DNA from: Actinomadura macrotermitis
GTDB taxonomy: Bacteria > Actinomycetota > Actinomycetes > Streptosporangiales > Streptosporangiaceae
Reading direction: 5' to 3'
NCBI RefSeq assembly: GCF_009604375.1
Contig: NZ_WEGH01000003.1
Location: 496,001 to 560,000 of the forward strand
DNA: 64,000 bases
Below are positions 15,951-23,960 of this stretch, one piece after another. Each line of letters begins with the position of its first letter. Positions within the stretch are counted from its first letter, which is position 1. A program made the position numbers and the translations under genes. The notes below the pieces were generated by a model, which made no database searches, was not told where the DNA came from, and worked only from the letters and a program-made list of their open reading frames with translations.

Positions 15951-16918
15951 CCACCACACCCGCCCCGCGCCCGCCCGAACCGGCGATCGCCCGGTCGCTC
16001 ACGCTGCACCTGCGCGGCGACTGGGGCATGGCCAACCTGCACCGCGTCTGCGGCTGGATCTCCCAGGAGCTCACCGACCGCTGCGGACCGCACACCAAGA
16101 TCGCCGTCTGGAACGGCCGCGGCTTCACCGACGCCGTGCGCGCGGTCGGGCACGGCGAGGTGCACGTCGCGCTGACGACGCCCGCCGCGTTCGCCGCCGC
16201 CGCGCTGGACGGGCGCGGGATCCACCACGGCGAGGCCTTCCCCGAACTGCGCGCCCTCGGCGTCGTGCCGCAACGCGACCGGCTCGTCGTCGGGGTGCGG
16301 CGCGCGCTCGGCATCACCTCGTTCGCCGAACTGCGCGCCGCGAAGCCCGCCCTCACCGTGGCCACCTCGGTCAACGACGGGGTGAACCACGTCGGCCTCG
16401 CCGCGCACGAGCTGCTGGAACGCTCCGGCGTGGACGTGCGCGGCTGGGGCGGCACGTTCCTGGAGGACGAGCGGCCGTTCGAGTCGTTCGACCACGTGCT
16501 GGCGGGCCGCGCGGACACGGTCGTGCACGAGGCCGTCATGCTGCCGCACTGGCAGGAGTTCGGCGGCGACATGCACTTCCTGGAAGTGGAGCAGGACGTC
16601 CTCGACGGGCTGCGGGCCGACCACGCCTGGCCGTCCGCGGTGATCGAGGAGGGCTACTTCCCCGGCTGCCCGCGCTTTCAGACCCTGGACTTCTCCGACT
16701 TCCTGGTGCTGACGCGCTCGGACCTGCCCGAGGACGTCGCCTACGCCATCGCCTGGGTCCTCGGCGAGACCCGCGACCTGCTCGAACGCCAGTACCGGCA
16801 CATCCCGCCCGAGCGCAGCCCGGTCACCTACCCGCTCGACCCGGTGGCGATGGGCCGCGCCCCGATCCCGCTGCACCCGGGCGCCGCCCGCTACTACGAC
16901 GCGCTGCCCACGGACTAG
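15947..16918 (+). CDS. PBP2-fold protein without signal peptide, second member (TAXI-like)
   Basis: The 323-residue protein begins MTTTPAPRPPEPAIARSLTL, with no membrane-targeting signal. Recognisable TAXI-like features are LRGDWGMANLHRVCGWISQE (about 22-41), KIAVWNGRGFTDAVRAVGHG and HVALTTPAAFAAAAL, the usual ligand-cleft segments. The C-terminus PIPLHPGAARYYDAL resembles that of the protein at 10610, though the two are otherwise diverged. It overlaps the hydroxylase stop. As no TRAP permease is present, a cytoplasmic catalytic or sensing role is more likely than transport. Confidence 0.6.
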   Translation: MTTTPAPRPPEPAIARSLTLHLRGDWGMANLHRVCGWISQELTDRCGPHTKIAVWNGRGFTDAVRAVGHGEVHVALTTPAAFAAAALDGRGIHHGEAFPELRALGVVPQRDRLVVGVRRALGITSFAELRAAKPALTVATSVNDGVNHVGLAAHELLERSGVDVRGWGGTFLEDERPFESFDHVLAGRADTVVHEAVMLPHWQEFGGDMHFLEVEQDVLDGLRADHAWPSAVIEEGYFPGCPRFQTLDFSDFLVLTRSDLPEDVAYAIAWVLGETRDLLERQYRHIPPERSPVTYPLDPVAMGRAPIPLHPGAARYYDALPTD

Positions 16919-16929
16919 AGGAGGACGAC

Positions 16930-17649
16930 ATGCAGGACTGGATCACCGTGGAGACCGCCGACGGGCCGATGCGGGTGTACGCGGCCCGGCCCGCCGCGCC
17001 CACCGGACGGGCCGTGGTCGTGCTCCAGGAGGCGTTCGGCGTCAACGAGCACATCCAGGACATCGCCCGCCGGTTCGCCGAGCACGGTCTCCTGGCGCTC
17101 GCGCCCGACCTGTTCCACCGCAACGGCGTGGGCACGCTCGCCTACGACCAGCACGCCGAGGCGATGCCGCTGATCGGCGCCATCGGGCCGGACGCGATCG
17201 TCACCGACGTGCGCGCCGTCCTGGACCACCTGGCCCAGGAAGAGGGCGTCGCGGCGGGCCGCACCGCCGTCGTCGGCTTCTGCTTCGGCGGGCGCGCCGC
17301 GTTCACCGCCGCCACCGCGATCCCGGGGCTCGCCGGCACGGTCGTGTTCTACGGGCCGGGCATCGCCGCCGGGCCGCACGCCGTCCTGGACCGCGCCGCG
17401 TCGATCGACGCGCCGATGCTGCTGCACGTCGGCGCCGACGACCCGACCATCCCGGCCGAGCAGGTCGCCGCGATCGAGGAGACGCTGGGGAAGGCGGGCG
17501 TGGACTTCGAGCAGCACGTCTACGCCGACGCCGGGCACGCGTTCGCATGCGACGCCCGCCCGCACATGTACCGGCCCGGCCCTGCCACCGAGGCCTGGGA
17601 CCGCACTCACGCCTTCCTCCAGCAGCGCCTGGGAGACTCCGCCGCATGA
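16930..17649 (+). CDS. Dienelactone hydrolase family protein
   Basis: The 239-residue alpha/beta hydrolase has the dienelactone-hydrolase triad: nucleophile Cys118 in GFCFGG, with Asp in VGADDPTIP (about 175) and His in YADAGHAFAC (about 203), plus the regulatory Glu34 (QEAFGVNE). Such enzymes open muconolactone-type intermediates in ring degradation, or hydrolyse related esters. GAGGAGGAC precedes the ATG at 16930, 11 bp after the previous stop; the TGA overlaps the next ATG. Confidence 0.9.
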   Translation: MQDWITVETADGPMRVYAARPAAPTGRAVVVLQEAFGVNEHIQDIARRFAEHGLLALAPDLFHRNGVGTLAYDQHAEAMPLIGAIGPDAIVTDVRAVLDHLAQEEGVAAGRTAVVGFCFGGRAAFTAATAIPGLAGTVVFYGPGIAAGPHAVLDRAASIDAPMLLHVGADDPTIPAEQVAAIEETLGKAGVDFEQHVYADAGHAFACDARPHMYRPGPATEAWDRTHAFLQQRLGDSAA

Positions 17650-18746
17650 ACCTCATGCTCGCCGCACAGGCGCTCAAGGGTTCCACCGCGCTGCACCTGA
17701 CCAAGGTCCCGGTACCCGAGCCGGGCCCGCGCGACGTGCTGGTCAAGGTGGCCGCGGCCGGGCTCGCCCCGGGGATGATGAAACTGCTGGAGCTGGGCGC
17801 GTTCAAGCACCTGCCCACCACGCTCGGCCACGAGGCGGCCGGGACCGTCGCCGCCGTCGGCGCCGGCGTCACCGGGTTCGCCGAGGGCGACCGGGTACGG
17901 CTCCACCCCAACCTCACCTGCCGGAACTGCGTCCCCTGCCGGACCGACCGCGAGATGATGTGCGCCCAGCAGGCGATGGTCGGGCACGCCTCCTTCGGCG
18001 ACGCGCCGACGCCGCTGTACGACGCCTACCACGACGGCGGGCTGGCCGAGTACGTGCGCGTCCCGCACTGGCTGCTCGACCCGCTGCCGGACCGGGTCGG
18101 CTTCGACGTGGGCGCCAAGGTCCACGACCTGGCCAACGCCGTGCGGGCGCTCAAGTGCGCCGACCTCCCGCTCGGCGCGACCCTGGTCGTCACCGCGGCG
18201 ACCGGCACGATGGGCACCGCCGCCGTCAAGCTCGCACCGTTCTTCGGGGTCGCCCGGCTCGTCCTGGTCGGCCGCAGCGCCGAACGCCTGGCCGCCGTCC
18301 GGCGGCTCGCGGGCGGCCTGCCCACCGAGACGGTCGCGCTGGGGGAGCTGCCGGACGGCTGGGCCGCCGCGCAGGGCCTCACCCGGCGGCTGCGGGAGAT
18401 CGCGCCCGAGGGCGTCCACGCCGTCCTCGACTTCGTCCCGGACGGCCCGGTGATGGCGCAGGCGGCCGCGGCGATGGCCACCGGCGGCACATTGGTGCAC
18501 ATGGGCGGCAACCCGGGCCCGCTGCCCATCCCCGCCCGCATCTGGATGAGCAGATGCTGGCGGTTCGTGGGCACCCGCGCGTGCACTCGCACGGATGCGC
18601 AGGAGGTGCTGGACCTGCTCGGCCGGGGCGTCCTGGACGCCGATGAGCTGATCACCCACCGGTTCCCGCTGGCGCAGGCCGAACGCGCCGTCGCCGCCAT
18701 GCGGGACCGCAGCGAGCCGATCTGGATGGCGGTCGTGAACCCCTAG
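17646..18746 (+). CDS. Zinc-type MDR oxidoreductase, copy 2 (altered catalytic zinc site)
   Basis: This 366-residue protein is a clear paralogue of the one at 12569, colinear throughout. It has the same structural zinc cysteines (Cys92, 95, 98, 106), the same GHE, the same long Rossmann motif TAATGTMGTAAVKLAPFFG and the same ending EPIWMAVV. It also lacks the catalytic-zinc Cys (AAGLAPGMMKL). Keeping two copies in one operon suggests two different oxidation or reduction steps. It is the last gene of the operon, and its TAG overlaps the convergent NADAR gene by four bases (CTAG). Confidence 0.8.
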   Translation: MNLMLAAQALKGSTALHLTKVPVPEPGPRDVLVKVAAAGLAPGMMKLLELGAFKHLPTTLGHEAAGTVAAVGAGVTGFAEGDRVRLHPNLTCRNCVPCRTDREMMCAQQAMVGHASFGDAPTPLYDAYHDGGLAEYVRVPHWLLDPLPDRVGFDVGAKVHDLANAVRALKCADLPLGATLVVTAATGTMGTAAVKLAPFFGVARLVLVGRSAERLAAVRRLAGGLPTETVALGELPDGWAAAQGLTRRLREIAPEGVHAVLDFVPDGPVMAQAAAAMATGGTLVHMGGNPGPLPIPARIWMSRCWRFVGTRACTRTDAQEVLDLLGRGVLDADELITHRFPLAQAERAVAAMRDRSEPIWMAVVNP

Positions 18747-19297
18747 CCGCGCAGCCGCGCGCGGACGTCCATCAGGGCGAAGCCGAGCAGGTTCAGGCCG
18801 CGCCAGCGGGCGGCCTGCCCGGCCCGCTCGTCGTCGGCGGCGAGCCCGATGCCCCAGATCCGGTCCATCGGGCTCGCCTCGACCAGCACCCGCTCCCCGG
18901 TGCCGAGCAGGTACGCGCCGAGCTCGGGATGCTGCCCGAACTTGGCGAGGTTGCCCTGCACGACGATCTCGCTCCGGTGCGCGTTCCACGTCTCCTGGTC
19001 GAACCCGCGCACCTGGCCGCCGAGGTCCTTGGCCTGCTTGGGGTGCGCCGCCTCCAGGATGCGCCGCTCCATCTCAGCGTCCCCGAACAGCCGCGCCTTG
19101 CCGGCCATCATGTAGTGCTCGGCGGTCGCGTAGGTGGTGCCGTCCACGGTGAACGGCGCCCCGTCCCACCACTGGCTGAGGCACCCGGCGCCGACCCCGG
19201 ACGCCCCGGGCCGATGCCCCCAGAAGAACAGGAACCTGATCCGTTCTCCGCGCGCCTGCGCCTGCACCACACCGGCCACATCCCGAATATCCGCCAT
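18743..19297 (-). CDS. NADAR-domain protein (YbiA-like)
   Basis: The 184-residue protein matches the NADAR fold throughout: RFLFFWGHRP near residue 21, CLSQWWDGAPFTVDG, TYATAEHYMMAGKARLF and SPMDRIWGIGLAADD near residue 142. YbiA/NADAR proteins are N-glycosidases that act on ADP-ribosylated guanine or on riboflavin intermediates and occur in ADP-ribosylation repair and phage-defence settings. Here the gene stands alone, facing the catabolic operon. Confidence 0.9.
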   Translation of the reverse strand: MADIRDVAGVVQAQARGERIRFLFFWGHRPGASGVGAGCLSQWWDGAPFTVDGTTYATAEHYMMAGKARLFGDAEMERRILEAAHPKQAKDLGGQVRGFDQETWNAHRSEIVVQGNLAKFGQHPELGAYLLGTGERVLVEASPMDRIWGIGLAADDERAGQAARWRGLNLLGFALMDVRARLRG

Positions 19298-19362
19298 CCC
19301 CGGATCGTCCCAAAGCCCCGCCAGACCCGCGACCCATTAGCCCCGCCGCCGAAGCGAGCGAA

Positions 19363-19395
19363 GGAGCAGGCAGCCGCCTTAGCCGCGGCTGCTCC
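19363..19395 (-). terminator. Hairpin at the end of the broken HAD gene
   Basis: GGAGCAG (19363-19369) pairs with CTGCTCC (19389-19395), with further partial pairing of the GC-rich interior. It overlaps the last codons of the minus-strand gene and may end its transcript. No U-tract is visible. Confidence 0.4.
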
Positions 19396-19827
19396 AATGG
19401 AGTAGGCGGGTCACGTGGCGGCGGGTCAGGCCGGCGCGAAGCGGCGGCCGTCCGCGTGGCGCAGGATCGGCGCCCACTTGTACATCTGCGGGATCTGGAG
19501 CGGCGTGCAGCGCGGGTCGTCGGGGCGGGGCTCGTAGGCGGTGAACTCGACGACGGGCAGTTCGGGCAGGCCGAGGAGCGGGGCGATGTACGCGTTGGCG
19601 TGGTGCTCCCAGGTGGTCGCCCAGATCAGTTCGTAGGCGGCCGACAGTTCGCGCAGCCATGCGGCGTGGGTGTCGGGAATGCGAAGAGTGAGGGAACCGA
19701 CGGTGTGGGCGGTGAAGCGGCCCGCGGGGTCTTCGGGGTTGAGGACGCCGTCGACGTCCAGGTAGAGGAGCGGTTCGGCGGCCGGGCGGGTGCCCGGCCG
19801 CGGCACGCCGCCGATGCCCCAGGTCAT
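19379..19827 (-). pseudogene. HAD-like hydrolase gene with an internal deletion and frameshift
   Basis: From the ATG at 19827 the frame encodes LLYLDVDGVLNPED (the nucleophile motif) and LIWATTWEHHANAYIAPLLG, typical of small actinobacterial HAD proteins, then stops early after KWAPILRHADGRRFAPA at 19426. The family's next block, with the acidic WIDDD motif, is missing. In another minus-strand frame just downstream lies GLTRRHVTRLLHW, the family's usual C-terminus, ending at 19379. The simplest reading is a deletion of several tens of bases that removed the metal-binding aspartates and shifted the frame. Start could also be upstream (to 19899). Confidence 0.6.
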
Positions 19828-19928
19828 GGGAGGACGGTACCGGGGCGCGAAAGTTCGATCTTGCCGGGCGGGCCGGGCGGGCGAACCGGTACGTTTCATC
19901 CGGGAACCGAAAGATCGAAGGTGAACGG

Positions 19929-21398
19929 GTGACGACGGTCATCGACGGGCCGGGCTGGTCGGCGCGGGGGCTGGACCTTGGGGTGGGCCGGTATCCGCTG
20001 GCCGTCGAGGGGCCGGTGTTCCAGGCCGCCGCCCATCTGGTGCCGGGCGTCACCTCGGGGACGCGCCACATCCGCTACTACGCCCTCTACGCGGCGCTCG
20101 CCGCGCACGCGGCGCGGGAGGGGCTGGACGACGGCGGATGCCGGCGTCTGGTGCGGCGGTGCGAGATCGTCCTCGGCGCGGTGTCCCTGCTGCACGACGG
20201 CGAACCGCTGCACGGGGCGGACCGGGTGGAGCCGTGGCTGGGCGACGAGCTCGACGTCGCCGGCGCCGCCACCGAAGGCGGGCGCTCCTACTCGGCCGAC
20301 AATTGGGGCTACTGGTCCGTATACGGGCGGCCGAGCGTGCTCCTCGGGACGGTGGCCGTCCGGGACGGCGCGCTGCGGCCCGGCCGGCACGCCTGCCCGC
20401 CCTCGGTGCGGGAGCTGTTCGCACCGCTGATCGAGGCCGCCGCCCACGACCGGCTCCCCTGGGACCGGCTGGAGGCCCTGCGGGCGCTCGCCTTGCAGGA
20501 CGGGGACGCCCCCGAGGCCGCCTGGCTGAGCGGGCTCTTCACCGCCGTGCGGGCCGGCCGCCACGATCCCGCCGAGTGGGAGCCCGACGACGTCCGCCGC
20601 CGGGCCACGCTGCGCGTCATCGGCAGGTCGGTCCTGCTGCACCGGCAGGGGTGGGACGAGGCCGTCGAGTCCGCGGTGGCCTTCGGCGACCAGGCGGTGA
20701 CCGACCCGGTGCTGCGCACCATCCCCGAGGTCGCCGGGTGGCGCGGCGCGCTGCTGCGCCGCTACTCGGCCGAGGCGTGGCGGCGGCTCTGGGCCGCGCT
20801 GGTCCGGCAGATCGGCCCCGAGGGCAGCACCGGGCAGCAGCTGCGCGACTGGCTGGCCGCGAGCATGCCCGCGGGCAGCACGCGGGCGTTCATGGACGGG
20901 CTGCCGCCGACCATGCGCGGCGGGCACCCGAACCCGATCGAGCGGATCGTCCTCGGCGGCGGCGACCCGGCGGACCCGCTGCTGAACGTCGGGCTGCTGC
21001 TCGTCGGCGGGCGGCGGGCCGGGGAACTGGAGGGCGACGCGCGCACCGCGTTCGTCGGCCCGAACGACTTCCTCAACCCCCGCTGGGTGGCGCTGCGCAC
21101 CGAGGAGTTCCAGGACCGGCCGGTGCGCGACCTCGCCGCCCGCCTCGCCGACGACATGCTGGAGCAGGCGCGCCGGGTCGCGCTCAGCCGGGTGCGGGTC
21201 GGCCCGCTCGGGCAGCTGAAGGTCTCCGCCAAGGTGCACCGGCGCGGCGGCCTCTACTACAAGACCGGCGACGAGGGCGAGGGCCTGCTTGGGATGCGCC
21301 TCTGGCAGCTCGGCCGGCTCGGGACCCAGCTCGGCCTGTTCCAGCCGGACGCGCCGGTGACGCCGCTCGGCCTGATGCTCCTGGGAGTGGACTCGTGA
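19929..21398 (+). CDS. Uncharacterised protein, first gene of a two-gene unit (DUF6361-like start)
   Basis: The 489-residue protein is not confidently assigned. Near the N-terminus, GVTSGTRHIRYYALYAAL (about residues 40-57) recalls the (T)xTRxRYY motif of DUF6361-type proteins found beside PLD-like proteins and helicases in phage-defence or restriction loci. The rest is mainly helical with no catalytic motif I can name. GTG start at 19929. Its stop overlaps the next gene's start (GTGA), so the two proteins are made together. No signal peptide or membrane segment is visible. Role in defence is only a hypothesis. Confidence 0.6.
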   Translation: MTTVIDGPGWSARGLDLGVGRYPLAVEGPVFQAAAHLVPGVTSGTRHIRYYALYAALAAHAAREGLDDGGCRRLVRRCEIVLGAVSLLHDGEPLHGADRVEPWLGDELDVAGAATEGGRSYSADNWGYWSVYGRPSVLLGTVAVRDGALRPGRHACPPSVRELFAPLIEAAAHDRLPWDRLEALRALALQDGDAPEAAWLSGLFTAVRAGRHDPAEWEPDDVRRRATLRVIGRSVLLHRQGWDEAVESAVAFGDQAVTDPVLRTIPEVAGWRGALLRRYSAEAWRRLWAALVRQIGPEGSTGQQLRDWLAASMPAGSTRAFMDGLPPTMRGGHPNPIERIVLGGGDPADPLLNVGLLLVGGRRAGELEGDARTAFVGPNDFLNPRWVALRTEEFQDRPVRDLAARLADDMLEQARRVALSRVRVGPLGQLKVSAKVHRRGGLYYKTGDEGEGLLGMRLWQLGRLGTQLGLFQPDAPVTPLGLMLLGVDS

Positions 21399-23782
21399 TC
21401 GCCTCGCCGCTGACCCTGCTGAAGGAGTGGCGGGACCGCGCCGACGAGGCCGGCCTGCACGAGCTGCTCCTGCTCGGCCGCGCCGTGGACCTGCCGTTCC
21501 TGGAGAAGACGGCGGTGCCGATGGCCCGCGCGCTCGGCGCCCGCGTGACGGTGATCGGCGACGCCGCGCACACCGCCTACGCCCCCGTCGACGTGCGGCA
21601 GGCCGGCCGCGGCTACGTCCACGCGCTGGCCGGGGACCTGCGGCCGCGGCTCGCCCTGCTGGCCGGGGAGGACGACGTCGTCGCCGCGATCGGCTCCGGC
21701 GACCCCACCCTGGACGGCTGGGGCCACAACGACGAGCTGTGGACGGTGCTGCGCGGCGACGCCGTCGGGCGACTGGCCCCGTGGCTGCGCCGGCTGCCCG
21801 AGACGGTCGCGATGCCCGGTTACGCCGCCGCGCTGCTGGCGGAGATCGCGGACCGGCTGCCCGAGCCCGGCGCCGACGGCGGCGTCCGCGTCCTGCACGA
21901 CCTGGACGGCGGCCTGCTCGGGCAGGTCCCGGCCGGCCCGGTGGACGAGTTGCGGCTGTACGCGCCGCTCGTCGACCCGTCCGGTGACGCGCTGTTCGAC
22001 ATCATCGGGCACTTCGACCCCGCCCGGGTCGTCCTCGGCCTCCAGCCGGAACTGGGCGAGTATGACGGCGACGCGATCGTGCTGGCGACCGACGGCCGCG
22101 CGACCGAGATCCGGCTGCTGGAGGACGAGCGGCCCCGGCACGGCACCCTCCTGGAGTGGTCGGCGGGCGGGCGCCGCCATGCCCTCGTCGGCGGCACGGG
22201 CCTCACCGCCGCGCTGCTCGAGCAGGGCGGCGGCGAGCTCGCGGTCCTCGCGCCCGTCGCCTCCTCGCTGCTGCCCGAGGGGACGCCGTACCCGGTGGCG
22301 AGCCTGGAGGGGCGCCGCACGGTCCGCCCCGCCGGCCCCCGCCCGGATCCGGCGGCCCTCGGCGCGCTGATCACCGGCGACGGCCTGCAGGTGACGCTCG
22401 CCCGCGCCCATGACGAGCCGGTCGCCGTGGCGGGCTCCCCCGACGGCTCGCCCGGTTCCTGGGAGCCGCTCGGCACCGTCCCGGCGGGTGCGCGGGTCCA
22501 GGTGTTCGGCACGGCGCACGCCGTCGTCCGGGCCGGTGACGGGCCGGCGGTCTTCACCGTCCAGCCCGGCCGGTTCGCCCGCGGCGACGACGGGGACGGC
22601 CCCCGGCTGCGGACCGGCTACACCGAGGACGAGATCTTCACCGACGAGGCCCTGGCCCGCCGTTTCCGCGCCGACCTCGTCCGGCTGGCCCAGCAGCTCG
22701 CCGGGCACAAGACCCCCGGCGCCGGCTCGGTCCCGCAGGACCGCTGGAGCGCCTACCTGGACGCCTGCGAGCGCGCGCTCGGCCGCCCCCTGGCCGACGC
22801 CCTGTTCGGCCGCCCGAACGTCGCGGCCGGCGGCCACGGCTGGGGCATCGCCCTCGCCCCGCTCACCGACGGCCCCGAGCCCGACGCCGGCGCCGCCGCG
22901 GCCAAGGTGCCCGAGCGGACCGGCTGGCAGCGCTGGATCCCCCGCGCCGTCGACGCCGCCCTCGACGCGCCGCTGTTCGTCCGCATGCTGGTCGCGCGCC
23001 TGTTCGTGCAGCTCCTCGGCCATGGCGTCTGGGACCTGGACGACGGGTCCTGGCGCCCCCAGTTGGCCCGGCTGACCGAGCGCCTGGCCGAGCCCGGCGA
23101 GGACGTGCCGGAGGAGACCGGGCCGCTCGCCGCCGTCCTCACCGCCGTCTGCATGGGCCTGCTGCGCGACGGCGCGGCCGACGACGCGCTGTCCGCCGGC
23201 GTGTGGGCCGAGGTGAAGGACGTCGTCGCCACCGCCGACCCCGACCTGGCCGGCGACCTGATCGTTCCACCGCTGCTGCCGCGCGCCCGCGTGCTCACCC
23301 GGAGCGAGCTGGAGGAACTGCAGCGCCTCGCCGGCACCGCGGACCCGCTCGCGCACCTGGCCGCCGCGCTGGACGGCACCGGCTGGGAGGTGGAGTTCGA
23401 GGACGGCCTCTACACGGTCTCGGGCGGCTTCACCAACCCCGTCCCGGTCGCGGCCCGCGTCGCCACGCTGCTGGACCGCCCGGACGGGGTCGTGCTGGTC
23501 CGCGCCGTCGGCGCGGGCGGCCGCTGGGCGTTCATCGCCTGGCGCCGCCCCGACCTGCTGCTGGCCAGCCACCCGGCGGGCAACGCCTGGCGCTTCTACC
23601 GGCTGGCCGAGCTCGCCACGCCCGAGTCGCGGCTGGCGGGCGGCGACGGCATCAGCCGCATCGGCATGGTCGGCAACCCGGTCCGGCTGGGCCGGCCGCC
23701 GGCGCCGCAGGCGCAGCGGCTGCTGGTGGACGCCGGCACCGATCATCTCGCCCTGATCGCCAGGCTCACCGCGCCTTTGTAA
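21395..23782 (+). CDS. Uncharacterised large protein with degenerate PLD-like N-terminal domain
   Basis: The 795-residue protein starts at a GTG overlapping the previous stop. Residues 20-120 resemble a phospholipase-D-type nuclease module: a Rossmann-like stretch LLLLGRAVDLPFLEKTAVPM, then RPRLALL where a HxK motif would sit (residues 83-89), then GSGDPTLDGWGHNDEL (100-115), equivalent to GSxNxTxxGxxxNxE. The catalytic His and Lys look replaced by Arg, so the module may be inactive or only PLD-like. The remaining 650 residues, including a helical middle and an alpha/beta C-terminus (WEVEFEDGLYTVSGGF near 665), are unassigned. Partner of the preceding gene. Confidence 0.55.
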   Translation: MIASPLTLLKEWRDRADEAGLHELLLLGRAVDLPFLEKTAVPMARALGARVTVIGDAAHTAYAPVDVRQAGRGYVHALAGDLRPRLALLAGEDDVVAAIGSGDPTLDGWGHNDELWTVLRGDAVGRLAPWLRRLPETVAMPGYAAALLAEIADRLPEPGADGGVRVLHDLDGGLLGQVPAGPVDELRLYAPLVDPSGDALFDIIGHFDPARVVLGLQPELGEYDGDAIVLATDGRATEIRLLEDERPRHGTLLEWSAGGRRHALVGGTGLTAALLEQGGGELAVLAPVASSLLPEGTPYPVASLEGRRTVRPAGPRPDPAALGALITGDGLQVTLARAHDEPVAVAGSPDGSPGSWEPLGTVPAGARVQVFGTAHAVVRAGDGPAVFTVQPGRFARGDDGDGPRLRTGYTEDEIFTDEALARRFRADLVRLAQQLAGHKTPGAGSVPQDRWSAYLDACERALGRPLADALFGRPNVAAGGHGWGIALAPLTDGPEPDAGAAAAKVPERTGWQRWIPRAVDAALDAPLFVRMLVARLFVQLLGHGVWDLDDGSWRPQLARLTERLAEPGEDVPEETGPLAAVLTAVCMGLLRDGAADDALSAGVWAEVKDVVATADPDLAGDLIVPPLLPRARVLTRSELEELQRLAGTADPLAHLAAALDGTGWEVEFEDGLYTVSGGFTNPVPVAARVATLLDRPDGVVLVRAVGAGGRWAFIAWRRPDLLLASHPAGNAWRFYRLAELATPESRLAGGDGISRIGMVGNPVRLGRPPAPQAQRLLVDAGTDHLALIARLTAPL

Positions 23783-23960
23783 GAAGCATCCGGATAAACC
23801 AGCAGATATCGTCAGCTCGCCATTCTGCAGGCCTTTATTGAAGGCTGTCCGCTTCATTTTCCGCGGGTGACCGGCTTTTTGACGGAACACCTCTCGCCGC
23901 CCCTGGGAAGTGCTGCATGCTCGACGGGTGCCCCGTTGCCCCACGCCGAGGTCCTGAGCC

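Noticed and set aside
10610..16918. PBP2-fold proteins as parts of a TRAP transporter
   Set aside because: Neither has a signal peptide, and no TRAP membrane subunit lies in or near the operon.
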